A stretch of 64,000 nt of DNA from Amanita rubescens. Taxonomy: Eukaryota; Basidiomycota; Agaricomycetes; Agaricales; Amanitaceae. Of the stretch, positions 49,044 to 62,867 are shown piece after piece. The notes beneath the pieces are model-generated. The model was not told where the DNA came from. It saw nothing but the letters and a program-made list of their open reading frames with translations, and searched no databases. Position numbers and translations under genes: made by a program. Within the stretch, counting starts at the first letter, position 1. The number at the start of each line of letters is the position of its first letter. The stretch lies in NCBI GenBank assembly GCA_015039365.1, contig WION01000005.1, positions 744,001 through 808,000 on the forward strand. The letters run 5' to 3'.

Positions 49044-49867
49044 CCTGGAACAAGTCGATCTGGTATATAAATTGGTAAAGTTCCATTAAAAGACCTTTAT
49101 CGCCATGGTCGGAATCGCACATCTTGATTGCGCCCTTTATCTCTTCGCGTGTGGCCTTGTGGGCACGGTTGTTGCCTTCCTTGCGAATCTCATTGTTAAA
49201 ACAAAGAAGACGAATACTTTCTCCTGTGATGTGGTACCGTAACTTTTTGGTGCGTTCATCTGCTTCCACCTTTTGCATGATGGCATCTACCAGGCGTTTG
49301 GTACGGTCCCCATCTTGACCTCCGAGTTGCTTGACTGGATCCTCCCATGTTGATGCCTCTGTTTCGCACACACCTGTCTCAACTGTTTTTTCACCGTTTC
49401 AATATCCTGTTTCAGCTTTTGTTCCGACTCTTTTCGTTTCTGCTCCGACTCTTCTTGCTTCCCCTCTAACTCTTTTCGGGCTTGTTTTTCGGCTTCCAGC
49501 AACTCTCTAATCTCCGTTATCTCTTGCCATGGGCCATCTGGGTCGGTTGCTGTTTTGGAAACTTTCGCAAGCGCTCCTGCCCTGCGCTGTTGGGTTGGAC
49601 AATAGAATTTTTCAACCGTAAGTAGGTTGGCTCCCATATCTACGTCTTTTACAGCTGTCGCAGATATACGTGATAAGGAAGACGGGACTCACCTGGATAT
49701 GAGGTTGAAAACACGTCGTCCTTTGTGAGACCGTAGCCGCAGCTGTTGTTTACTTTGGTGATGACTAATGATTCTAGAATAGTTTGTGTGAATAGGGGAT
49801 TCAATTGTCACGAGTGGATCAGCCCATACGCCCAAGCAGGTCGCTCTAGTTCTCTCTGTGTCCGTCA
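49018..49867 (-). CDS. Coiled-coil protein, function not recognised, possibly frame-broken
   Basis: Starts MTDTERTRATCLE if a GC-AG intron (donor GCGTAT) is used, then LVITKVNNSCGYGLTKDDVF, STSYPDMGANLLTVEKFYCP and QRRAGALAKVSKTATDPDGP. A strongly charged coiled coil follows (EAEKQARKELEGKQEESEQK, RKESEQKLKQDIETVKKQLR). The C-terminal part reads STWEDPVKQLGGQDGDRTKR, LVDAIMQKVEADERTKKLRY and NEIRKEGNNRAHKATREEIK, ending DSIFNIEY. A one-base frame break lies between the coiled coil and the C-terminal part, near the A6 run at 49386-49391 or the GT repeat next to it. The family looks fungal; I do not know its function. Could be a recent pseudogene. Confidence 0.5.
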
Positions 49868-50044
49868 TAATGGTGTTTGGGGTGAATAGAGAGGTAATCC
49901 TTCAGCGACGCGAGCTCAAGGAGTAGCACGTGAAAAAAACTTGGGCCCGGGCATCACGGCTACCCCAGCACGATCGCGTTATGGGGGGCATAAAACGGAT
50001 GGTTCTCTGCCATCCACATAGCATCTCTTGCCTACGAATCTGCC

Positions 50045-52244
50045 ATGCCAGTGGTAAAGTGCCTGGCTGTACTAGCTTCTCTTGCAGTGTTACCGACTTT
50101 ATACGCCCTCGGTCCACTTAATGGTCCCCAAGCTGCGAACTTTTGGAGGCTGGGTCAACTGCAAAACGCAAGGTCTTCACCTCCAAACCAATTGTTGGCT
50201 CGAAATACATCGGAGTTCCAGCCTCAGTGGTTTCGCCAACCGTTGGATCATTTTTATAATGAGACGACTGATACATGGTTGCAGCGCTTTTGGGTCAGCA
50301 CTAGGCATTACAAGCACGGATCTGGAGGGCCAGTTGTGGTACTGGATGGTGGCGAAATTGACGCATCGGTATATCCTCTCCAAGTGGCCAACTCGATCAA
50401 ACCTTTGACTGGAGACCATTGCAGACGCGGTTGCCTTACCTAGATACGGGCATTGTTGATATTTTGACAAACCATCTTGGTGGCATTGGAGTCGTTTTGG
50501 AGCATCGGTACTATGGTGAGCATGATCTCTAGCATGTTAAACAAAGTTGTTGACTCGACTTAGGTGAATCAATTGCAACTCAGAACCTTACAACCGATTC
50601 TCTTCGGTTCGTATAACGACTGGATAAGGAATGTGCGCACTAAAATGGCGTGAGAATAGGTTCCTCAACAATGAACAAGCTTTAGCCGATAGCGCCAATT
50701 TCATGGCCAATGTCAAGTTCGAGGGAATAGACGAAGATCTCACAGCTCCGAAAACACCGTGGATATACTATGGAGTAAGTGTAACTGGAATTGCGCTGTC
50801 ATCCCTCATTGAACCAAGTTTTGTAGGGCTCGTATGCGGGTGCTCGCTCCGCAATTATGAAGGTAGTCTATCCTCACTTAGTCTATGGTGCCATAGCTTC
50901 TAGCGGTATGCAGATATCTGTCTGTCTGTTAATCTACTCATTGACATCCTGATAGGTGTGGCAGAAGCGCTTATCAACGATTGGGAATATTTCGAAGTCA
51001 TCAGAAGAGCTGCCAACTCCGAGTGCATCTCCCGTTTGGAAACGGCTGTTCTACAAATCGATTCAATCATCGCTGAGGGTAAGCATACTCAGGCGCTCAA
51101 AACGCTGTTTGGATTGCAGAACATTACACATGATGTGGACTTTATATCGACAATATCCGTCAGTATCTTCGATTTCAAGTGATGTTTGAATGTTAACCAA
51201 AGTTTCTAGATGGTACTGGGCGATTGGCAGAACAAGAATTGGAACCCTGCTGTTAACAGCGATGATTTTGACATTTTTTGCTCTTATATGAATGCGATGG
51301 AGAACGCGAACACCAAGACTGTCCTTGTAGATGGCTACCCGGTTGATATAGGCCTTTTCAACTATGGGAAATATACCAAAGAGGCAAGTTTACGTTCACT
51401 GTTGCATACTTGGTCGTATTCATTGACGGAGCTATTTATAGAATGTAGCTACCACATGTACCCAGCCACAAACCCAGGACGAGGTAGGCAATGAGAGGCA
51501 CACTGCGGCAAAATTAACCAATCTAGATAGTGCTTCGGAACCTTCAACGATACCGCCTATCAGATCACGACTCTCGATCAAACTTGGCGTTTATGGCAGT
51601 TTCAAGTCTGCACGCAGTGGGGTTTCTACCAAGTAACGTCGCATTTATTAGCTTGTATTCATCGCTGACCTTTTCGCAGGCTGCGCCACCTGACCCCAAT
51701 CATCCACGGATTGTGTCCCGCTTTTTAACAATTGACTATGCAGCAAAGATTTGCAAACAAGTCCGTTCCGTTATCTCGTTACCCGTCGTAGTGCTGACGG
51801 ATATAGGCATTCCTTCCCGGAAAATATTTCACAGTTCCTCCTCAACCGAATGTTACCGACGTTAACCGTCATGGAGGTTACGCCATCGCCGCGGACCGGT
51901 TGGCGATTATAGACGGCCAAGGTGACAAGGCTTTTGAACTGCAACATCGTTTGTCTAATCGTACCTGAAGTGGATCCTTGGAGGCCTTGTACAGCACACG
52001 CTGATGTAGCACCCCCTCGACCGGACACAGTAATTCGACCATTCAAGTTGATCCCAAGTGTGTTGTACTCCTAATAAATGACAAAGAGCTGACCTTGTGA
52101 TAAGATGCGGTACATCATTATGACGAGAATGGGTTAGCTGATATTAATTTGGAACCGCCTGAAATACGCGCCATTCATTTGCAGGAGGTGGCGTTCGTGG
52201 GAGCGTGGCTTAAATCGTTTAATACGAGCTTGATGGAGTACTGA
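50045..52244 (+). CDS. Secreted serine carboxypeptidase, S28 family
   Basis: Predicted lysosomal-Pro-X/thymus-specific-type serine peptidase, acting outside the cell or in the vacuole. Start MPVVKCLAVLASLAVLPTLY is a signal peptide. The family motifs follow in order: FRQPLDHFYNETTDTWLQRF, GPVVVLDGGEIDASVY, RLPYLDTGIVDILTNHLGGI, VVLEHRYYGESIATQNLTTD, the nucleophile box WIYYGGSYAGARSAIMK, CFGTFNDTAYQITTLDQTWR, WQFQVCTQWGFYQAAPPDP, the catalytic Asp region IDGQVDPWRPCTAHADVAPP and the catalytic His region VHHYDENGLADINLEPPEIR. Ser, Asp and His are all present. About twelve introns; one (51384-51441) has a GCAAGT donor. The C-terminus extends to NTSLMEY. Intact as read. Confidence 0.9.
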
Positions 52245-52587
52245 CTGCGAGCTGCGGTGTTTGATGACATCACTGCAAACTGGTAATGGAAGTTGATGCA
52301 TTTTCATTTTTGATTCGAATCACTGTGGCACAGGCATGTCATATTGTAGCTGCGACAGCATTGCAATGAACAATATACCCCTTGGCTGTGGATTGTAACA
52401 GCACACGAATGAAGCGGTTGAGGCCACGTGGCCGGCATTGCCTAATAGGGGAATCAGATTAATATTGCTCTGAAAGGCTCATTCAACGCCTGGAGCAGCG
52501 GCCAACTCTGCCACAAGCCGCCAGCTTCTCCAAATCCTTCTTTTACTCCTTCCAGCACCTAGATTCTAATCACGCTTTTTGACAATT

Positions 52588-54141
52588 ATGGCGACGCCTA
52601 TACGTAAGAAGCGCAACTTCAAAGCACTGCAGTTGTCTGTTTCTCAGCCAACGTCGCCCGTGTCGCCAGTGGAAAACGAGGAAGTAGATTTTGGGGCTTC
52701 CAGGAAGGCTCCTGTGATAATTCAGGCTCCCCAGAAGAAGAGACCACCTCCGATGACGCTCAAAGCACCCAAGATCTCCGCGAACGGAACAGCTGTTCAC
52801 TCTTCGGTAGACGGCGATAACAATCTTTTGACGGTTACGAATGGCTCTACATCTGCACCCAACACAGCATCGCCGTCGGCGCGTAAAAATTATCATGCCG
52901 CCCTCTCAAGTACCATCGCAAATCTTGATCTGAACGCGGACATGAAGTTTGAGTTGCGGAATGAGGATTTGAAGGACTTGCAAGAGTTAGGACAGGGAAA
53001 TGGCGGTAGCGTAAAAAAGACGGAACATATTCCGACGGGCACTATCATGGCAAAAAAGGTATGTCAGGTTCCTTCGACCCTCGTGAGGTGTTAAATCGTC
53101 AATCGTTAGATAGTACTCATTGATGCAAAACCCTCTGTGCGTAAGCAAATTCTACGAGAGCTGTTTATAATGCACGATTGCAAATCAAAATACATCATCT
53201 CCTTCTGGGGAGCTTTCCTCGCGGATCCGAATATCTGTATTTGCATGGAATATATGGACAAAGGCTCGCTCGATGGAATTTACAAGAAGATTGGTGCAAT
53301 AGAAATCAACGTTGTAGCGCGAGTTGCGCTCGCCGTGCTCGAAGGCTTGACGTACCTTTACGACGTCCATCGAATCATTCACCGAGGTAATTATCGTCTG
53401 ACGTTTCGTGAAACTTGCTGAAGTCATGCACAGATATAAAACCGTCTAACATCCTGTGCAATTCACAGGGAGAAATCAAGATATGTGATTTCGGTGTTTC
53501 AGGCGAATTGATCAACTCCATTGCTGATACGTTCGTCGGAACATCAACGTATATGAGCGTACGTCAAACCTGTGAAGCCCATTAATGTTGATGTAATGTT
53601 GTACACAGCCCGAGCGTATTCAAGGTGCTCAATATACAGTCAAGTCGGATGTCTGGTCCCTTGGCATCACGCTTATCGAGCTCGCTTTGGGCCGATTTCC
53701 TTTCTCCGAATCGTCAGACAACTCAGAATCCGAGTTTTCTGACTTGGATGGAACGTTGTCGCCATCACATCCGGGAGGTCTGAATCTCGAAGCCAAAACA
53801 AGAAAGAAGAAGAGCAAGAAAGACAAACGGAAGAGCAAAGGTGTTAGTCTACAGGGGGGCGGAATGATGATGAGCATTCTAGAACTGTTGCAACATATCG
53901 TCAACGAACCTGCGCCGAAATTGACACCTGAGGGCCGGTTCCCTCAAGAGGCCGAGAGTTTCGTTAATGATTGTTTGCTGAAAAATCCTGACGAGAGAAA
54001 GACACCAAATGACCTGCAGGTATGTCACACTATGCATACTATAACAATCGCTCACTGCCCTGCTACCGTCAGAAACACATATGGATAGAGCAAGCGAGAC
54101 AGTCTGACGTCGATCTTAAGGCTTGGGCGAACTCGTTTTAA
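52588..54141 (+). CDS. STE7: MAP kinase kinase, Ste7/Fuz7 type
   Basis: Dual-specificity MAPKK of the fungal pheromone/filamentation cascade. Start [20 protein letters not shown] (the MAPK-docking basic motif [11 protein letters not shown] lies at the very N-terminus). The kinase domain has [20 protein letters not shown] (glycine loop), [79 protein letters not shown] and [20 protein letters not shown]. The activation segment SIADT matches the SxAxT/S phosphorylation motif of MAPKKs. A proline/Ser- and Lys-rich insert ([34 protein letters not shown]) interrupts the C-lobe, as in other basidiomycete Ste7 proteins. Introns after MAKK, within HRD, within YMSPE and after NDLQ. Ends [11 protein letters not shown]. 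Complete. Confidence 0.94.
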
Positions 54142-54460
54142 CAGTTTTTTGCATGCCTTACGATTTATATTTATCACATCATACCCCACACGCTGCTTCA
54201 CTTCAACCTTCAATCCGAATCTATGTCCTCACGTCGCGTCCATCATCTTCTATCGGTTGACCTTTTTGGCTACACTGGATTTTCATTTCCCCCAATTCTC
54301 ATCATGGTCGCATATATCCTAGTACAAGGCGGGAGGATGTCTAGATAGATGCTCCTTTGTACAATACAAATTCCAGGGGACAGTTAGTGGACATGGTAGC
54401 TTTGCATGTAATAAACGATCTGCATGTCAGGGCCTCTCACGAAAACCTAAAATCCGAAAG
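54142..54460. other. 3' intergenic, no gene seen
   Basis: About 320 bp between two convergent gene ends. Nothing recognisable apart from a presumed 3' UTR. Confidence 0.5.
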
Positions 54461-55703
54461 TCATCGAGATAAACTAGTTATACATCGTGCGTTTAATATC
54501 GACAAGCACCAATAACGTCGATCCCATTTCTCGGAGCCAACACCCTCAGCTACCAAGAACAAGTCATTCGGATCGTACTTAGCCTTGATATTTATAATGC
54601 GAGCCAAAGAATGACTTCTTGAAGTCTTTCTTATACAGGGTTGCCTGCAGTCACAAATGTCAGATGAAGTCAGCCGTCGATTCATTCAGCACCGTACCTC
54701 GTTCAAGTAAGTGCCTGAATCGGGCGAGACTGGCTCGAGATATTCGTTTAGTTGGTAGAGGAAAAACTTTTATGCTGTCGATTTCCGCCAAGCTGGAACG
54801 AGACTAGCATCCGAATCAACTCGTGCAACTGCACCGCCTGAAACAAAACTTGACAGAAAATCAGGACAAGTCCGGCGAAACTTGAACCAGAACATACGCC
54901 AACAACATTGGGTGTCAAAGGCTAAAGCAGCAACTTTTCGGGCTGCTGTTTGGCCATCTCCCGGGATAGTAACCTGGAAACATTTTCCAATGGCCCACTC
55001 GCTCCGCTTTCGCTACTGAGGACCGTGGTATAAAACTCGTAGAATGAGGTGAAAGGAATGAGCTCCATTTGAACATCCTCCGGATTTGTGATAATGGACG
55101 TTACGTGATCCAGGAGAGGCGTCATGGTCGCATCCGCATCGGATACTGATAGGTTTGGATGGGGATAATAGAAGAAAAAAGACGTGTTGGACCATCCAGA
55201 ATAATCGCCCCAATCTGCATCTGACAGATTCGGGTGCAATCTAATATACTTGGTGACAACGTTCTGTGCGATTTCTGGTTTTGAGAAATTGGCAACGAAA
55301 GTTGCGGGTATCAATGGCAGTATCTCGTGTATGCAGTATGTGGCCATCACAAGGACGCCAAAGGTTCCGCCACCCCCACCGCGAAGAGCCCAGAAAAGAG
55401 CCGAATTCGTGTATTCGTTAGCGGTGATATACTCGTCAGATGCCAGAACAGCTGTCATTTGGACGGCATCGTCGACGCCTACAGAGGGTTAGGCTCGTAA
55501 GCAAGGAAACCGACAAAAGTACAAACCCAATCCAAAATGCGCTGTGACCTCCCCCAATGAGCCAACCACCGACAGCCTCGACTGAACCGCCCAGAGAGAG
55601 TTCTCCAACTATGAATCCTATTCACTGCCGCGTAGGCCTCGTGCCATTGTACACCAACACAGAAGGTTAAAGCTAGAGGGACGAGTATTAGCGCATGAAT
55701 CAC
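54461..55703 (-). pseudogene. Decayed FAD-linked (berberine-bridge-like) oxidoreductase
   Basis: Pieces of a secreted FAD-binding oxidoreductase are recognisable in order: WHEAYAAVNR, then in another frame GGSVEAVGGWLIGGGHSAFW (flavin-site region), then VLASDEYITANEYTNSALFW and ALRGGGGGTFGVLVMATYCI. A C-terminal part reads SGGAVARVDSDASLVPAWRK, LEPVSPDSGTYLNE and the typical ending IKAKYDPNDLFLVAEGVGSE. They do not join: a shift separates the first two blocks, another follows EMAKQQPEK, an in-frame TAA interrupts after WRKSTA, and a further shift precedes IKAKYD. The conserved N-terminal flavin-attachment region was not found upstream. Best read as a pseudogene, although a mis-spliced or poorly assembled gene is not excluded. 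Confidence 0.7.
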
Positions 55704-55846
55704 TCTTTCAACGGATTAGGTCACCTTGGTGCGATGTGGGAAACGACGACTCATGATTGACAATCTTTACCCTTAATATCCAATCATTGCCCTGGTACCT
55801 ACCAGCCACGAGAATTCGGGTCAACACCTCACACGAATACCAAGAG

Positions 55847-57038
55847 ATGTTGTCAGAACTACGGGTTGCTATTCTGCAGTTTTGTCCAAAGGTATGGAAG
55901 ACGCATGTCACTGTCCGCTGCAGTCAAGGTAACTTACATTCCCACCTAGCTTGGCCAAGTGCAAGCAAACATAGCGAGAGCTCGTGAATTATGCTCCAAG
56001 TGCGTGAAACATCGTGATGGACTGTGGTAGCTGGCCCAAACGGAAGCTCAAGGCTTCAACCTCGTTCTGTCGATCTCGTTTGTTTTCCTGAGATGGCCTT
56101 CACCGGTGAGACTTTGTACGGTCACTGTCCTACCCTTGTGCAGACTGGTCCACGAAGGTTACGTTTTTGAAAGTAGTGCTGCCATTAGACCTCATCTGGA
56201 AAAGCCTCGGACAGGACCAACATCGTTGTTCTGTTCAGAACTGGCCAAACGTGTACAATGCTATGTTGTAGCCGGATATCCTGAAGCTTTGTCTCAAAAC
56301 GAATTGTGCAGCCGCACGAACGACGCGGGGGACGTTTGGCAGCTCGAGGGTGCCAACAGCGCTGTTGTTTACAGCCCGGCTGGAGAATGGGTTGGTGGCT
56401 ACAGGAAAACGAATCTTTTCAAGTCAGATTTACCATGGGCCAAAGCGGGTGGGTCCAATCTATACGACCTTCACACTAATCTGAACGCTTGCAGGTACTG
56501 GCTTCGTTACCCTTCAGTTACCAGAACCTATCGGGAGGCTAACTTTGGGGATCTGCATGGACCTAAATCCACACACTGGCGACTGGACTCGCGTAGACGG
56601 CTTGTATGAACTAGCCGATTACTGCCTTTCCCAAAATACCGATACCTTACTCCTCTGTAATGCCTGGCTTGACTCTATGGTGAATGACGAAGACGATACC
56701 GATATGCAAACAGTGAGGTACTGGGCTGGAAGGCTGAGACCCCTATGGGATCACGGCGATGACTACAATGGAAATAATGCAGACACAAAACGCGATATAA
56801 CGGTCATTATATGCAATAGAAACGGTACTGAAAAGGGTAAGTGAACTTGGATCCCCGAAAGGTTGACCATGGTTGCTAAGCCATCGCAGATACAACATTT
56901 GCCGGATCATCTACCCTATTCAGGCTAACGCCGGGACTGGGCCGTCCAGTCGCCTTGGATATGTTAACGAGGGAAGAGGAACTATTACAAGTCTGGAATA
57001 TTGCACTAAAAAACACTTCAACTGCGATGTTGTCTTAG
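55847..57038 (+). CDS. NTA1: Protein N-terminal amidase (nitrilase superfamily)
   Basis: Deamidates N-terminal Asn and Gln of proteins, feeding them into the N-degron pathway. Start MLSELRVAILQFCPK, then LGQVQANIARARELCSNS. The nitrilase triad is intact: Glu in SVDLVCFPEMAFTGYVFESS, Lys in WVGGYRKTNLF, Cys in STLGICMDLNPHTGDWTR. Further family sequence: LAKRVQCYVVAGYPEALSQN, LADYCLSQNTDTLLLCNAWL and VIICNRNGTEKGTTFAGSST. Ends LQVWNIALKNTSTAMLS. Introns of about 40-60 nt: two between CPK and SRLQP, one inside AFTGY, one after WAKAG, one after EKG, all in phase. Cytosolic, no signal peptide. Confidence 0.9.
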
Positions 57039-57479
57039 TATATCCAATAACTCTTGAGCTATGTCGTAATCATTGTCATCAGCATTCCACGTAGCACGTT
57101 CAGGAAATGCTTGTATTATCCCAATTCTCTGTTTGACGCGCGTTTCATATCCTGCTTTTGTAACAGAGAAAGAAAAGGTCATAAACTCTATTTCTTTCGT
57201 TACACAGGATAGAACGCTAAATAACCTGTTAACGTCGTTTGGCGCATCTATAGTTTGACCACACCTTTGATCAGACTTGAAAGATCTACAGTTCATTTTG
57301 GCACATACATCATCTGATGCAAATACTTTGGACAGAGACCGTTTAATCTGGCGATACGCTTCAAATCGAAGGGGTGGCTTCTCAAAGTAAGTTCCCTGTC
57401 AGACCCGTATTACAAACTATTTCACATACTGGTATTTTGGTTGAAAATGAAGCATCCAGTTCAACGTCGTCATCTGAGG
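57039..57479. other. Convergent 3' region, no gene seen
   Basis: About 440 bp between the stop codons of NTA1 and the RecQ helicase. No coding signal was recognised. Confidence 0.5.
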
Positions 57480-60354
<2,875 letters not shown>

Positions 60355-60673
60355 GTTAGGCGTTGTCCAATGCTAGTGCATATCCCCATGTACCATCTCT
60401 CAAAACACTTGATTTCCTTTTTAGTTAGCAATTCAATGCTCCAGAAGAATCCTTACCGAGCACAATCATTTTCCCTCCGTGTCATAGTGCTAAGTGGATG
60501 CTGGTTACGGAGGACTTCAGTTTCCGAGTCGCACGGTCGCGTCGCGTGACACTGACATTTGTGACCGATCGCGCTAGTTCCATCCCCATTAGAACTTACG
60601 CGGCGTAAAAACAAGTATGGTTAGATCTTATTCGAATATGGAATGGCTTCACAACTATCAAATACATCATCTT
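60355..60673. other. Intergenic, no gene seen
   Basis: About 320 bp between the RecQ start and the MtnB stop, both on the minus strand. No coding potential was recognised. It must contain the RecQ promoter. Confidence 0.5.
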
Positions 60674-61751
60674 TCATAGTACTGTCAGTAATCCGGCAAG
60701 TTTCATCTTGACACCAATTTCAAACAAGTAATCAAGACACTGGTCGGTTGCGTCAGAGATATTAACATCACAAAGAATAATCCAACCTCGGCTTGAGTTT
60801 TCGCTTTTTTCCAGTCCGCGCCTAGCGCAAAAACAGATCAGCATGTTTTCGAACCAGCTCAAGTGATGGGCACATACCCCATACATAAACGCCGTGGCGG
60901 CGTACAAGCACAGCTGCTGCATTAGGGTATTTTACCATAGCCTCTGCCATGCTATCCCTGAGATCTTCTTCATGCGGCGTATTTTCAATGATGGGCACTT
61001 CTAACGTATCCAGGTATGACATCGCAGCGCCCACACCGCCCAGTCGGACACCTTTGATCATCTGTATTTGTAAATCGATTAATCTCCATGATGATTTAAG
61101 ATTTTTGAACTGATCACCTCCTGTCCGATTTGTTAGGCTATCGTATGGTGCCAAAAAAATATCGCAGCACTTACCTGATGAGATATCGTAAAGGTTGGCC
61201 CGGTCCACAGCAAAGTTGCCATGACAGCATGCTGAGAATGAGTATGAATGCAGCTGCCTGCATCGCGAAGATCAAAGGAGCTCCAGAAAAGTGGGGTGCA
61301 CGCCGACTCTTTTAGGTCAAGTGTGGGTCGCCGAAGAAACACGCGGTCGGCAGTTGGCGAAGGCTGCGGATATGGTAGCACAAATATGTGGCTTGGCTCA
61401 ATACGCTCCTTCTGAACGCCTGATGGGGCAATGTAGACTTTGTCGCTGAGATGAGGAATATTCTGAGTAATGCGCCACGACTGACACATGATTTTGCTTA
61501 CTTCAATCTAATACATATCCCCCCTCCTGTGCCCGTTACCCACCCAAGCTAAGAGGGTTTAGATTCCACTTGTGCTAACGATGCCACTTTGATTGACATA
61601 CGCGATAAAAAGAACGGCATAGCTCGGGAATGAGGTTGGCAGGCTATGTATGCACATTGAGGTCTGCTGACAGGACGCTAGTAGAATTTCAATTTCTCAC
61701 ATGATTCGGATCTGAAGAGACGACAAATGTTTCCGGGTCAACAAAGGACAT
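60674..61751 (-). CDS. MDE1: Methylthioribulose-1-phosphate dehydratase (MtnB)
   Basis: Class II aldolase-fold zinc enzyme of the methionine salvage pathway, converting methylthioribulose-1-phosphate to its diketo product. Start [17 protein letters not shown], then [70 protein letters not shown] (zinc-binding HTH), [60 protein letters not shown] (third zinc His) and [16 protein letters not shown]. Seven introns. The Glu of HQEMIKG comes from a 3-nt exon GAG at 61118-61120, flanked by a 54-nt and a 56-nt intron. Without it the conserved Glu is lost. Complete protein of about 240 residues; cytosolic. Confidence 0.92.
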
Positions 61752-62867
61752 TTCAGCAGATAATGAGCGATAAGAGCGGTAGTGTTGATGATCTGGGTAT
61801 GGGAGCGATCAGATGATGGCGCAACTTAAGGACCACCACGCGCCCCGGGCCCTATACGTTCAAGGCCCAAGCCGGTCACTACGGAATTATGGGGGCGGAG
61901 AGCCGTCGTTACAAGTACGATTTCTGTTTTTGACTGTGAGGTTGTTCTGACGTTCTCACCGGCCAATTGAAAGATGCTCGCTATTGTAGGCCATTGTGCC
62001 AGAAACGGTGTAATGAAAAATCGCTGTACCGTGGTGACGGCCACGAGCCCCCGCCTATCAGCGTATCCATGATTTTTTTTAGTTGGTCGGAGGCCGCCAA
62101 CATTGTGTCATGTACGCATCAACTACACTGTCGTAAGTTTGGCCCTTAACTCGGTCCCTTTCAATGAGTTAATTGACCGCAGAGTCCATTGGTACTTACC
62201 GGGCGCCGATGTAGGTAAATCATATCATTGATGGTCTGGAGTCTCCGCAAACTTTACGAAATCCACGCACAAATCCAATATTCTCCGCTCGGACTTCCAC
62301 TAGACAGGACGGCGCGTACCACTGGTATGACAGTGAAGGAGAGGTTGGCTAGCACCTTTGAACTTGAACCCAAGAAAAATCATCGATCGCCGGTTCGAGA
62401 ACTACAATGAACGTTGGCATCATCAAAGGATCTTGCAATAGGTACTAAGTTTTACCGTCTGCTGCGCACCGAGGTCTGGTGCACAATTCTGTTGTACCTA
62501 GAGGCCTCGTTGGTACAGCAATATCTTACCAAATGCGTACAAAGGCGAAACCGTAAACGGACACAAAGCGAGTGCCAGCCAGGATGTTCATAGCCACATT
62601 GATTGTTGAAGGTACAAGTATTGCTACATCACGTTGACCCTGAATGCGCACTAAACCAGTTTGGAAAGCTGTAATCAATAAATAACATTCAATTTCATAA
62701 CCGGTACTTAGGGAGGGCGGCTAAGCTAGCCAATTACGATAGAGCATAAACGTAAGGAACGATAAGTGGAGAGACTGAGATGGAAAAGACAAAGATAGAA
62801 CAGACAGATACGTAGAAGAGATATACCAATTTGGAACACTAGTATGGATTGTTAGATTCGCTTGCAG
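61752..62867 (-). other. 1.1-kb gap with exon-like minus-strand blocks
   Basis: A protein-like block at about 62541-62668 (minus) follows a good acceptor and reads FQTGLVRIQGQRDVAILVPS then TINVAMNILAGTRFVSVYGF, with GT donors at its end. Another open block ends at 61826 (FFITPFLAQWPTIASIFQLA ... GPGARGGP). I could not join them into one gene and recognise no family. It may be an uncharacterised multi-exon gene or a relic. Confidence 0.35.

Noticed and set aside
51800..51830. Suspected frameshift in the S28 peptidase near AFLPGKYF
   Set aside because: Re-reading the bases shows GCATTCCTTCCC, which keeps the frame (Ala-Phe-Leu-Pro-Gly-Lys). The gene is intact here.
52305..52330. GATTCGAATC palindrome as a tRNA or binding site
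   Set aside because: Short symmetric match with no cloverleaf and no second copy nearby.
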